Positions 53,710 to 62,024 of a stretch of DNA of 64,000 nt are shown one piece after another. Each line of letters opens with the position of its first letter. The stretch's first letter is position 1. The stretch lies in the NCBI RefSeq assembly GCF_016107285.1, contig NZ_RCVQ01000003.1, forward strand, positions 186,001 to 250,000, read 5' to 3'. This stretch comes from Roseomonas sp. KE0001. Its GTDB lineage: Bacteria > Pseudomonadota > Alphaproteobacteria > Acetobacterales > Acetobacteraceae. The notes beneath the pieces are model-generated. The model was not told the origin of the DNA. It saw only the letters and a program-made list of their open reading frames with translations, and searched no databases. Both the position numbers and the translations under genes were made by a program.

Positions 53710-54963
53710 CTACCGCGACGCGATCCTGCAGGCGCGGGGCTGCAACTCCACCCGGCGATCGAGCGCATCCGAGAGATCGTCCGTCCCGGTGCCGATCAGC
53801 AGCGCCGCCGCGCCCAGGCCGGTGGCCGTGGAGCGCGGCTCCAGTTCCGGCGCGCGGGCGACAAGGCCGCGGCGCACGGTCTCGGCTCGTCCGGCGGACA
53901 GGTGCTCGTTCCAGGCGGCGGTGCCGGTCGGGCTGGAATGGCCGGTCAGGTCGAGGCAGACGGCACGCGGGGTGGTCTGCGCGGCGATCTGGCGCAGCCA
54001 CATCGGATAATCGCCGCTGATCTCGGGGTTGGGCCAGAAGGCGGGCGTGCCGGGGCGGAACAGGAACTTCATCGCCAGCCGCCCCTGGTCCAGGCCCTGC
54101 TTCACCACCTGGCCGAAGGCCGCCTCCGCCGCCTCCGCGCGGCCGAGGGCGCGGTTGCTGAGATAGAGGCCGTTGCGGGCCTTCATCGGGCTTCCGCCCG
54201 GCAGAGCGACGGCTGCCTCATAGGCGGCCAGCGCGGCGGCGTATCGCTCGTCCTCATAGGCGCGGATGCCATCGGCGATCAGCGCCTGGGCCGGCAAGGC
54301 CTCCAGGTAGCGGGGATCGATCGGCTCGCCGGGATCGCGCGCGCAGGTCTGCAGGTAGGCGGCGGTGATGGCCTCCGGCGACCAGGCGGGGCTGTCGCGG
54401 AAGAAGCCGGTCGGCGCCATGTCCACCGCCTCGGCGCGGACCCAGGCGGTCTCGTGCGAGACGACCTTGCCCGTGCGGAGATCGCCCAGCACGGCCCAGA
54501 TGCGATAGGTGCCGGGTCGCGGCGCGCTGCTCGCCGGGATGACGCCCGGACCCGGGACCGGCGTGATGGCGCCCATCAGCACCACAGGCCTTGCCCGCAG
54601 GCTCTCCGTGCCGAAGGGTTGCAGGGCATAGTCCGGGTAGCGCTGGCCGATGATCTCCGCCATCCGCGCCTCCATCCCGCGTGTCGCGCTGGTCTGGATG
54701 CCGGTCGCGCGGTCGATCAGCGGATCGATCACCAGAGGATGCCGGCCGGAGGGGCCTGGCGGGTCGATCCGTGCCCGGTCGAACAGGGCGATGGTCAGGT
54801 CCCGTACCGCCTCGTCCAGCGTCTGGGCGTCCCTGGGCGGCTTCGGTGCTTCCGCCACCCGCATGGGCAGGGTCGGGGCGGCGGCTTCGGGGGAGGGAGG
54901 GGTGGTGCATCCGGCCAGCAGGCCGAGGCAGGACATGGCGCGGAGCAGGGCAGGGGGGAACAT
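53710..54963 (-). CDS. OmpA-like lipoprotein
   Basis: A 417-residue envelope lipoprotein. The signal ends in a lipobox, LGLLAGC, with lipidation expected at Cys19. The middle part has VVLMGAITPVPG and RIWAVLGDLRTGKVVSHETAWV, similar to proteins that regulate curli or secretion, and a short TPR-like Ala-rich repeat (AYEDERYAAALAAYEAAVAL). The C-terminal 90 residues resemble an OmpA peptidoglycan-binding domain (CLDLTGHSSPTG, NEHLSAGRAETVRRGLV, DDLSDALDRRVEL). It probably links the outer membrane to the cell wall. Confidence 0.75.
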   Translation of the reverse strand: MFPPALLRAMSCLGLLAGCTTPPSPEAAAPTLPMRVAEAPKPPRDAQTLDEAVRDLTIALFDRARIDPPGPSGRHPLVIDPLIDRATGIQTSATRGMEARMAEIIGQRYPDYALQPFGTESLRARPVVLMGAITPVPGPGVIPASSAPRPGTYRIWAVLGDLRTGKVVSHETAWVRAEAVDMAPTGFFRDSPAWSPEAITAAYLQTCARDPGEPIDPRYLEALPAQALIADGIRAYEDERYAAALAAYEAAVALPGGSPMKARNGLYLSNRALGRAEAAEAAFGQVVKQGLDQGRLAMKFLFRPGTPAFWPNPEISGDYPMWLRQIAAQTTPRAVCLDLTGHSSPTGTAAWNEHLSAGRAETVRRGLVARAPELEPRSTATGLGAAALLIGTGTDDLSDALDRRVELQPRACRIASR

Positions 54964-55001
54964 GGCTCGGATCTCCGGAGGCTTCGTGGTCTGGATGGAG
55001 G

Positions 55002-55874
55002 TCAGGGCTGCCGCTCGCCGCAGCCATCGCGCAGCCGTTGCCGGTCCGCCGTGCCAAGCGCCTCACCCAACTGCGCGCGCAGGATCGTGGCGCGGCAGGC
55101 CGCCAGGGCCTCGGACCGCGGCGGCGCCGGAGCTGACCGGCCGGGCGAACTCACCGGGGCGGATGGCACCGGCCGGGGCGAGGCCCACCGGGGTGGGGTC
55201 GGGCCGGCCCTGTCCGGCCCATCCGGCCGCGCTAGTGACGCCGAGGCGGGGCCGGGAGGTGGAGCCGGCGTCGCGTTCTCCGGCCCCGGCGGCATGTCCG
55301 GAGCCGGGACGGGCGCGGCCAGGGCGTTGAGCCCCGGCGCGGTGTCCAGGGGAGCCTCCGCCGGCGCCTCCCCCGGAACAGGGGGAATCGGCAGAGCGAT
55401 CACGGCGGGAGGGGCGATGGAGCTCAGGTCCTGCGGCGGCGGAAGCGCGCGCGGCGCCAGGCCGGATGCCCAGCGGCGCAGTGGCTCGGCGGGTGGGTCG
55501 CCCGGCCATGGGATGGCCAGGACCATGGCCACGCCGAGCACGCAGCCGGCCAGGCCCAGGCCCACCCATCCCGCCGGCCGCCGCCAGGGCGGATCGGAGC
55601 GGTCCACCGGCGCCGCCCCCGACCGCACGACCCGATAGGGCCCCGGATAGGGCCCCGGTGCGGCCGTGGCCGCGGCGGGCTGCCCGATCCCCGCACGCCA
55701 GGCAGCGAGATGCGCCGTGGACGGCGCCGGTGTGGGCAGCACCACCTGCGACGGGTCCGGATGTGCCGCCTGGCCGAAGGCGGGGATCGCCGGGCGCGGC
55801 GCGCGGGGGGAAAGCCGTTCCGCATCCCCTGAGGAAGCGGAGGAGGCTGGCCGGATGCGATGCGCCGTATCCAA
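55002..55874 (-). CDS. Proline-rich single-pass membrane protein
   Basis: 290 residues of low complexity, rich in Pro and Ala, with one membrane helix near residues 100-122 (GWVGLGLAGCVLGVAMVLA). The C-terminal 35 residues carry two Cys (ALAACRATILRAQLG, RLRDGCGERQ) and look folded. It is upstream of the OmpA-like lipoprotein by 38 bp on the same strand, so the two probably form an envelope operon. No family assignment is possible. Confidence 0.6.
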   Translation of the reverse strand: MDTAHRIRPASSASSGDAERLSPRAPRPAIPAFGQAAHPDPSQVVLPTPAPSTAHLAAWRAGIGQPAAATAAPGPYPGPYRVVRSGAAPVDRSDPPWRRPAGWVGLGLAGCVLGVAMVLAIPWPGDPPAEPLRRWASGLAPRALPPPQDLSSIAPPAVIALPIPPVPGEAPAEAPLDTAPGLNALAAPVPAPDMPPGPENATPAPPPGPASASLARPDGPDRAGPTPPRWASPRPVPSAPVSSPGRSAPAPPRSEALAACRATILRAQLGEALGTADRQRLRDGCGERQP

Positions 55875-56053
55875 GTTGTTCTTCCTCTCGCCAATGACCG
55901 CCCCGGGGCTACGGCGGGAGAGGAAGATCAGATGCAGTCATCGCGATGCCGTGATCAGGGAAGGTCGGCCGGCGACAGGAAGATCGAGCGGACAGAGATG
56001 ACGGGGTTTGAAATCAGACCGAGAACAACTTCTTGGGTAAAAAACTGTAAGTC

Positions 56054-56069
56054 ATTGTTCTGGAACAAT
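56054..56069. promoter_or_regulatory. 16-bp palindrome between the anti-sigma operon and the membrane-protein operon
   Basis: ATTGTTC-TG-GAACAAT is a perfect inverted repeat in an AT-rich patch. In the minus direction a T6 run (GTTTTTTACC) follows about 8 bp later, so it may be a weak terminator of the sigma/anti-sigma operon; an operator for the downstream operon is the alternative. Confidence 0.45.
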
Positions 56070-56132
56070 TCATTGCCCCTTCCTGGACCTGCCGGCTTGG
56101 CGGGGATGACGTCCCGTCGGGGGGCACCGGGT

Positions 56133-56834
56133 TCATGCGCCCCCGACGGCGGTCAGCCGGCCGATGAACAGAATGGGTCCCGTCGGCCTGCCGGTGGGCG
56201 AGCCCCCCGGAGGTTCCAGGCTGATCTCGATCAGCATGCCGGGAGACGGCGCAAGGCCGCCCGGCGTGACCGTGACGCTGCCGTCCCCGGGAATCAGGCC
56301 GAGCGAGGTCGGTGCCGTGGCGCCCTGCGGCAGCGCCCAGAGCTGCAGCACCCGGCTCGGATCGACCGGCTGCGGATTGAGCGCGGCCAGCCGCAGCGCG
56401 CCGCCCTGCGCCTCGACCAGCCAGGCCGGCTGGTCGCGCTGGGTGAGCAGGACGGTGGTCAGGCGCTCCGGCGCCGGCCGCAGCCACAGGAAGGCGGCCA
56501 GCCCGGCGGCGAGCGCCGTGCTGCCGAGCGCCCAGCCCCGCCACATCCAGCCGGCCTTCTCCCGGCGCGGCGCGGCGCGCGAGGGGGCCGGCCCGAGTCC
56601 CGCCAGCGAGGCCTCGATGCGCGGCCAGAGCGCCGGTGGAGGGTCGAGCGCGGGCTGCAGATGGGAAAGCGGCGCCAGCCGGCGGCGCCACCGGTCCACC
56701 TCCTGCCGCAGCCCGGCATCGCCGGGCAGGGCCTCCTCCAGTGCCGCCGCCTCGCGCGCCTCCAGCGTGCCGAGCACGTATTCGGCGGCCAGCAGATCTC
56801 TCTCCTCGCGATCCTCGGGGATCATGTCATGCAC
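56133..56834 (-). CDS. Anti-sigma factor (RskA-like)
   Basis: A 233-residue membrane anti-sigma factor. The N-terminal ASD-type helices (RDLLAAEYVLGTLEAREAAALE and LRQEVDRWRRRLAPLSHL in parts) bind the sigma factor; one membrane helix lies near residues 100-118 (ALGSTALAAGLAAFLWL), and the periplasmic RskA domain has VLQLWALPQG, GSVTVTPGG and GMLIEISLEPPGGSPTG. The gene overlaps the sigma gene end, so the proteins are made in a fixed ratio. The ATG at 56834 has GGGAG upstream; one at 56825 gives an ATGA overlap. Confidence 0.9.
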   Translation of the reverse strand: MHDMIPEDREERDLLAAEYVLGTLEAREAAALEEALPGDAGLRQEVDRWRRRLAPLSHLQPALDPPPALWPRIEASLAGLGPAPSRAAPRREKAGWMWRGWALGSTALAAGLAAFLWLRPAPERLTTVLLTQRDQPAWLVEAQGGALRLAALNPQPVDPSRVLQLWALPQGATAPTSLGLIPGDGSVTVTPGGLAPSPGMLIEISLEPPGGSPTGRPTGPILFIGRLTAVGGA

Positions 56835-57364
56835 TCCCGCAGCCGCAGCAGGCCGCGACGGATCATCGATTTCACCGTGCCGAGTGGCGCCTTGAGCCGT
56901 TCACCGATCTGCGGATGCGACAGGCCGTGCACGAAGGCCAGCAGGATGGCGCCGCGAGGATGGGCGTCGAGCTGGTCCAGGCATTCCTGCAGCCGCCGGC
57001 CGTCCTCCTGCTCCGCGATCTCCTCCAGGACGCGGGGCTCCAGCGCCGCGTCGCCCAGGCCGGGGTCGTCGGTCGGCAGTTCCCGCCCGCGCGCCCGGGC
57101 GCGGTCCAGCGCCGCGTTGCGGACGATGCCCATCATCCAGGCGGCTGCCGGGCCGCGCGCGGAATCGTACTGGCCCGCACGGCCCGCGATCTTGAGGAAG
57201 GCGTCGTGCACCGCATCGGCCGCGGCCTCGCGGTCGCGCAGGATCGCCATGGCGACGCCGAACATGCGGCTGGCCTGCGCATCATAGACCGGCCGCAGGG
57301 CGTCCCGGCGGCCGCGCGCGATATCCGCGAGCAGAAACTCCATGCTCTGGTGCTGACCGTCCAT
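56822..57364 (-). CDS. ECF-type RNA polymerase sigma factor
   Basis: A 180-residue sigma-70 family factor. Region 2 spans about residues 22-90 (YDAQASRMFGVAMAILRDREAAADAVHDAFLKIA in parts, then PAAAWMMGIVRNAALDRAR) and region 4 about 125-180 (LLAFVHGLSHPQIGERLKAPLGTVKSMIRRGLLRLR in parts). It resembles the SigK/RpoE-like group paired with RskA anti-sigma factors. The ATG at 57364 has GGAGGG 4 nt upstream. The signal it answers cannot be read from sequence. Confidence 0.92.
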   Translation of the reverse strand: MDGQHQSMEFLLADIARGRRDALRPVYDAQASRMFGVAMAILRDREAAADAVHDAFLKIAGRAGQYDSARGPAAAWMMGIVRNAALDRARARGRELPTDDPGLGDAALEPRVLEEIAEQEDGRRLQECLDQLDAHPRGAILLAFVHGLSHPQIGERLKAPLGTVKSMIRRGLLRLRECMT

Positions 57365-57756
57365 GCGCCCTCCGCCGCTTCCGGGAGGCGAGACGGATTT
57401 CGCCGGAAGCGCAAGGGCAGGCATGCCTGACATCTGCTTGATGGGCGGCGGGGAAGGGCCGTGCCGCCTGGCTGGACCAGCGGTCCGCATCCTTCCGGCA
57501 TGGCGCCGCCGACCTTGGGCCCGCAGGGATGGCAGGGGAGGCCGCCGCGATGGCGCAGCAACCAGCGGATGAAGGCAAACGAAAATTTCCCCGCCTCCGG
57601 CGCGGCCCTGGCGTGGCCCCCCGCCATGCCGCAGACTGCGGCCAACGCCCGGCACGGACCGGCGATGGTGAGGGAAACGCAGGACATGAACGTGTTCGAG
57701 GCGCGCGGGGCGCCGTCCCGGCCCGGTGCGGCCGGCCGTCTCCCGGTGCCGGCCGC
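57365..57756. other. Divergent intergenic region between ECF sigma and MFS genes
   Basis: 392 bp without a supported gene. A 12-bp palindrome CAGGCATGCCTG lies at 57418-57429, about 54 bp before the sigma start, and may be a regulator site. A 31-codon reading frame from 57665 overlaps the MFS start by 4 bp, but nothing else supports it. Confidence 0.45.
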
Positions 57757-58998
57757 ATGACGGGCGAGGCCCTGCTGGATTCGCGGACCGCCTGGATTCG
57801 TCTCTCCGCCATCATCACGCTCTCCATGCTGGGCGGCGTGGGAATGTGGTCCGTCATTGTCGCGCTGCCCTATGTACAGGCCGAGTTCGGCGTGACGCGT
57901 GGCGCCGCCTCGCTGCCCTATACCCTGACCATGCTGGGCTTCGGCGCCGGCGGCATCCTGATGGGGCGGCTCACGGACCGGTTCGGCGCCATGCGGCCGC
58001 TGATGGGCGCGACCGTGATGCTGGCCGCCGGCTATGTCCTCGCCGGGATGGCGCCGGACCTGGCCTTCTACACCCTGGCCCAGGGTCTGATGATCGGCAT
58101 GCTCGGCGCCTCCGCCGCCTTCGCGCCGCTGGTGGCCGATGCCTCGCTCTGGTTCCGGCGGCGGCGCGGCACCGCCGTGGCCCTGGCGGCCTCGGGCAAC
58201 TATCTGGCGGGTGTCGTCTGGCCGCCGGTGCTGACCTGGCTGATCGGCGCGCATGGCTGGCGCGTGGCGCACATGATGGTGGGCGGCATCTGCCTGCTGA
58301 CGATGCTGCCGCTGGCCCTGGTGCTGCGCGCCCGCGCGCCGGGATCGCGGGACGGCGAAGGCCCGGGCGAGGCGGGACGGGCCCGCCCGCTCGGCCTCTC
58401 GCGCAACGGCCTGACGGCGATCCTCTGCTGCGCCGGCGTGGCCTGCTGCGTCGCCATGTCGATGCCGCAGGTGCACATCGTCGCCTATTGCGGCGACCTC
58501 GGCTATGGCGTGGCGCGCGGGGCGGAGATGCTTTCCGTGATGCTCGCCTGCGGCATCGTGTCACGCATCGGCTCCGGCCTCATCGCCGACAGGATCGGCG
58601 GGCTGGCGACGCTGCTGCTGGGCTCGGTGCTGCAGGGGCTGGCCCTGTCGCTGTTCCTGTTCTTCGACGGCCTGGCCTCATTGTTCATGCTCTCGGCCCT
58701 TTTCGGCGTGGTGCAGGGGGGCATCGTGCCGTCCTACGCGGTGATCGTGCGCGAGAGCTTTCCGGCCTCGGAGGTCGGGACGCGCGTGGGCATCGTGCTG
58801 ATGGCGACGCTGGTGGGGATGGCGCTGGGCGGCTGGCTCTCCGGCGTCATCTTCGATCTGACCGGCAGCTACGCCGCCGCCTTCCTGAACGGCGTCATCT
58901 GGAACGCGGCGAATGTGCTGATCGTCGCCTGGCTGCTGCTGCGGGGGCGGCGTGCCGCCGGACGGGTGCCGGCTTCCCCGGCGGGTTTGGTTCTTTAG
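57757..58998 (+). CDS. MFS transporter, first
   Basis: A 413-residue major facilitator protein with 12 predicted helices. The N-half begins AWIRLSAIITLSMLGGVGMW and carries the loop 2-3 motif GRLTDRFGAMRPL; the C-half ends with a cytoplasmic tail. VHIVAYCGDLGYG in the middle resembles oxalate/formate and monocarboxylate carriers (OFA/MCT-like), but the substrate is unknown. The ATG at 57757 starts the conserved part. It is divergent from the ECF sigma gene. Confidence 0.88.
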   Translation: MTGEALLDSRTAWIRLSAIITLSMLGGVGMWSVIVALPYVQAEFGVTRGAASLPYTLTMLGFGAGGILMGRLTDRFGAMRPLMGATVMLAAGYVLAGMAPDLAFYTLAQGLMIGMLGASAAFAPLVADASLWFRRRRGTAVALAASGNYLAGVVWPPVLTWLIGAHGWRVAHMMVGGICLLTMLPLALVLRARAPGSRDGEGPGEAGRARPLGLSRNGLTAILCCAGVACCVAMSMPQVHIVAYCGDLGYGVARGAEMLSVMLACGIVSRIGSGLIADRIGGLATLLLGSVLQGLALSLFLFFDGLASLFMLSALFGVVQGGIVPSYAVIVRESFPASEVGTRVGIVLMATLVGMALGGWLSGVIFDLTGSYAAAFLNGVIWNAANVLIVAWLLLRGRRAAGRVPASPAGLVL

Positions 58999-59130
58999 CG
59001 CCGCCGGGCGGCGTGCTAGGGCCGCAGGATCGATGTTCCGTCGTGCCCGTCCAGGCTGGCGGCGGAACGGAGCAGACAACCAGGCGGGCGCGAGGCCTGC
59101 CGCGGCCCCGTTTTGCAAGGGTAGGGTCAC

Positions 59131-59607
59131 ATGATCCAGCGCCTTCTCTCCGTCAGTCGCTTCATCATGATCATCCCCTTCGCCGTGACGCTGGCATGCT
59201 CCTTCGTCATGCTGTTCTACCAGAGCGCCGTCACGATCGCCTCCGCGATCGAACTGGCGCAGCGGGGAGAGGTGAACCAGACGGTGATGAAGATCTTCGC
59301 CGTCGAGGTCATCCAGGCCATCGACGTCTTCCTGATCGCGATCGCCAGCTACATCACGAGCATCGGCCTCTACACGCTCTTCATCGATGAGAAGCTGCCC
59401 CGCCCGTCCTGGCTGCGGCTCCAGAACCTGGAGGATCTCAAGGACAATCTCATCAGCGTCGTCATCGCGGTCCTGGCGGTGCTGTTCCTGCGCGAGGCGG
59501 TCGCCTGGGAAGGCGATCTGGGCATCGTATCCTTCGGCGCGGCCTGCGCCCTGGTGATCGCCTCGCTGGTGTTCTTCCTGGTGAAGAGCCGCGGGAGCGA
59601 CGACTGA
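59131..59607 (+). CDS. UPF0114 family membrane protein (YqhA-like)
   Basis: A 158-residue protein with four predicted membrane segments (FIMIIPFAVTLACSFVMLFY, the VIQAIDVFLIAIASYITSI region, ISVVIAVLAVLFL, and AACALVIASLVFFLV). The segment GLYTLFIDEKLPRPSWL and VKSRGSDD at the end fit UPF0114. The function is unknown. It converges with the next MFS gene across a strong hairpin. Confidence 0.88.
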   Translation: MIQRLLSVSRFIMIIPFAVTLACSFVMLFYQSAVTIASAIELAQRGEVNQTVMKIFAVEVIQAIDVFLIAIASYITSIGLYTLFIDEKLPRPSWLRLQNLEDLKDNLISVVIAVLAVLFLREAVAWEGDLGIVSFGAACALVIASLVFFLVKSRGSDD

Positions 59608-59610
59608 CGC

Positions 59611-59651
59611 GCGGCATTCCGGGCGCCTTCAGGAGAGGTCCGGAATGCCGC
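59611..59651. terminator. Hairpin between convergent UPF0114 and MFS genes
   Basis: Arms GCGGCATTCCGG (59611-59622) and CCGGAATGCCGC (59640-59651) are perfectly complementary over 12 bp with a 17-nt loop. No T-run follows on either strand. Its position between convergent stops suggests a two-way terminator or mRNA-end stabiliser. Confidence 0.65.
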
Positions 59652-59672
59652 CTGGCGGGGATCACCGGCGGA

Positions 59673-60893
59673 TCACCCCAGGTCCGGCGCCATCTGGATC
59701 GACTGTGGCGCGACGACGGCGAAAGGCCGCTCCTCGTGTTCCGGCTCGGCCCGCGTGGCGGCGCGGAGCAGCGAGGCGGCCATCAGGACCCCGGCGGCGC
59801 CCGCCATGAGGTACAGGACGCCGTCGATGTCGAGGTGGCCCATGATCCAGGAGGCGGAGACCGGCCCGCAGGCCGAGCCTATGCCGCTCACCAGGATCAT
59901 GCGGCCGCTGATGGAGACCACGCGTTCCGCCGGCAGGTGGTCCATCGCGTGGGAGACGCAGACCGGGTAGAGCGCCGACATGAACCCGCCCAGCAGCGCC
60001 GCCAGGGGCAGGATCGCGGCGAAGGTCTTCGGCGCGATGCTCAGGGCGAGCGCGGTGCCCGCCACGCCCGCCGCGAGGGCCCCCGCCAGCAGGCGCCGGT
60101 CCAGCCGGTCCGAGAGCAGGCCGACGGGGACCTGGAAGGCGAATCCGCCCAGCACGGCGGTGAGCATGAACAGCGAGATGGTCGTCTGCGGAATGTCGTT
60201 CACCAGCATCCAGGCCGGGAAGACGGCGTAGAAGGTCGCGCCTACCATGCCGGCGATGAAGCATCCCAGCACGGCCAGCGGCGCCGCGCGCAGCAGTTCG
60301 CCGTAGGTCAGCCCTTCCTCGACGGTGAGCGGTGGCGGCTCGGCGCGCGTGGTGCTCACCATGATCAGCGCCAGGGCGAAGGTCACTGAGATGATGCTGA
60401 ACGGCAGGCTGCCCTCGACAGGAAAGGAGGCGATGAGCAGCTGGCCGACCGCCAGGGCCAGAAAGGTGCCGACCATGTAGAAGGCGAAGACCCGGCCCCG
60501 TATCGCGCGGGGCGCCTTGGCGTGCAGCCAGCTCTCCGTCGTCACGAAAAGGCCGGCGCAGCCGTAACCGATCGCGGCGCGCAACACGCTCCAGGCGGCG
60601 AGGTCGCTGACGGCCGACATCGCGGCCGTCGCGGCGATGACAATGCCCCCGAAGGCCGTATAGGATCGGATATGGCCGATCCTCTGCAGAAGTCGGCCAC
60701 AGGAGACGGCGCCGATGGTGAAGCCGATGAAATAGGCGCTCAGGACAATACCCTCAAAGGCGGGATCGAAGGATTCGATGCCGAGCCGCAGCGAGACCAC
60801 CGTCGTGAAGAAGCCGTTTGCCAGCTGGATCAGGCTGGTTGCCAGAATCAGGGTGCCAAGCTGTGCGCGCACCGGGGACTCCTTCGTGATCAT
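59673..60893 (-). CDS. MFS transporter, second (YcaD-like)
   Basis: A 406-residue major facilitator protein with 12 helices. ILATSLIQLANGFFTTVV begins helix 1; GRLLQRIGHIRSYTAFGG carries the loop motif; ESWLHAKAPRAIRGRVFAFY and LLSDRLDRRLLAGAL are typical of the YcaD/UhpC-like branch. The substrate is unknown. The ATG at 60893 follows the ribosome-binding region and its strand opposes the LpxR-like gene, whose start lies about 100 bp away. Confidence 0.88.
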   Translation of the reverse strand: MITKESPVRAQLGTLILATSLIQLANGFFTTVVSLRLGIESFDPAFEGIVLSAYFIGFTIGAVSCGRLLQRIGHIRSYTAFGGIVIAATAAMSAVSDLAAWSVLRAAIGYGCAGLFVTTESWLHAKAPRAIRGRVFAFYMVGTFLALAVGQLLIASFPVEGSLPFSIISVTFALALIMVSTTRAEPPPLTVEEGLTYGELLRAAPLAVLGCFIAGMVGATFYAVFPAWMLVNDIPQTTISLFMLTAVLGGFAFQVPVGLLSDRLDRRLLAGALAAGVAGTALALSIAPKTFAAILPLAALLGGFMSALYPVCVSHAMDHLPAERVVSISGRMILVSGIGSACGPVSASWIMGHLDIDGVLYLMAGAAGVLMAASLLRAATRAEPEHEERPFAVVAPQSIQMAPDLG

Positions 60894-60999
60894 GAACCAC
60901 AGAGCTGCTTCCGCGGCATTCCCAACCCGATCAGACTGCCCCGCCGAGGACAAGCGCCATGTCGCGGATCCTCCCCCACGGCGCGCGCCGGCTCGGGCC

Positions 61000-61992
61000 A
61001 TGGCCTGCCTGCTGTCCGTCCTGACGGTGGGCCTGATGACAGGATCGGCCGCCCGGGCGCAAGGGCCGGCGGAAGCGCCCCAGGACCGGGGCGTGCTGAC
61101 ACTGCTCAACGAGAACGACATGTGGGGCGGCACGGACCGCTACTACACCAACGGTCTGCGGCTGGGCTGGACCTCGCCCGTCGGCGCGCCTCCCGCCGCT
61201 CTCTCCTGGCTCGACCGGCAGTTCGACTGGCTGCTCGGCGATGGTGCGTTCCGATGGTCCCTGTCGCTCGACCAGGCGATCTTCACGCCGGAGGACATCC
61301 GAAACCGGCGTCCCGATCCCCGCGACCGCCCCTATGCCGGCCACCTGTCCCTCACGCTCGGCCTGGAGCGGGCCACGGAGCGCGAACGCACCGTGCTGGC
61401 CTTCCAGCTCGGCCTGGTCGGCCCCGGCGCCGGCGGCGAGTTCATCCAGAACCGCTGGCACGACGTCATCAACAAGTACCACGCCGAGGGCTGGGACACA
61501 CAGTTGCGCGACGAGCCGACCTTCGGCGTCCTGGCGGAACGCAACTGGCGGGTTTCCACGGGCCGTCTCGGCACCTTCGACACCGAGATCATCCCGGCCG
61601 CGACCCTGTCGCTCGGAACGGCCCATACCTATGCCGGCGGCGGGATCACCTTCCGCCTGGGCGACGCGCTCGATGCGGACTGGGGCCCGTCCCGCCTGCG
61701 GCCCTCCCTCGGGGACAGCGTGCCGGGACGGCCGAGACAGGCCTTAGGCTGGTATGTCTTCGGCGGTATCGGAGGGCGCGGCGTGGCGCGCAACCTGTTC
61801 CTCGACGGCAGCACCTGGCGCGACAGCGCCAGTGTCGATCGGCGGCCCGTGGTCGGCGAGATCGAGGCGGGACTGGCCGTCTTCTGGCGCGGCATGCGGC
61901 TGGCCTATACCCAGGTCTGGCAGTCGAAGGAGTTCAGCGAGCAGAAGGGGGGGCAGAGTTTCGGCGCGATCAGCCTGACCATTCCGTTCTAG
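61000..61992 (+). CDS. Lipid A 3'-O-deacylase LpxR family protein (DUF2219)
   Basis: A 330-residue outer-membrane beta-barrel. A signal peptide (ACLLSVLTVGLMTGSAARAQ) precedes LLNENDMWGGTDRYYTNGLRLGW, the LpxR N-terminal motif with active-site Asn, Asp and Thr residues, then RPYAGHLSLTLGL and a C-terminal strand ending ISLTIPF with terminal Phe. LpxR removes the 3'-acyloxyacyl chain of lipid A. The ATG at 61000 gives the cleanest signal peptide but lacks a ribosome-binding site; longer in-frame starts exist upstream. Confidence 0.85.
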   Translation: MACLLSVLTVGLMTGSAARAQGPAEAPQDRGVLTLLNENDMWGGTDRYYTNGLRLGWTSPVGAPPAALSWLDRQFDWLLGDGAFRWSLSLDQAIFTPEDIRNRRPDPRDRPYAGHLSLTLGLERATERERTVLAFQLGLVGPGAGGEFIQNRWHDVINKYHAEGWDTQLRDEPTFGVLAERNWRVSTGRLGTFDTEIIPAATLSLGTAHTYAGGGITFRLGDALDADWGPSRLRPSLGDSVPGRPRQALGWYVFGGIGGRGVARNLFLDGSTWRDSASVDRRPVVGEIEAGLAVFWRGMRLAYTQVWQSKEFSEQKGGQSFGAISLTIPF

Positions 61993-62024
61993 GATACCGG
62001 TCGTAACGACCGGGGACTCCCTTC

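Noticed and set aside
57665-57760. 31-codon leader peptide before the MFS gene
   Set aside because: It overlaps the MFS start but has no recognisable function or ribosome-binding site, and neighbouring frames are equally open.
60950-61025. ATG at about 60960 with a good ribosome-binding site before the LpxR-like gene
   Set aside because: It is out of frame with the LpxR reading frame and meets a stop after about 21 codons.
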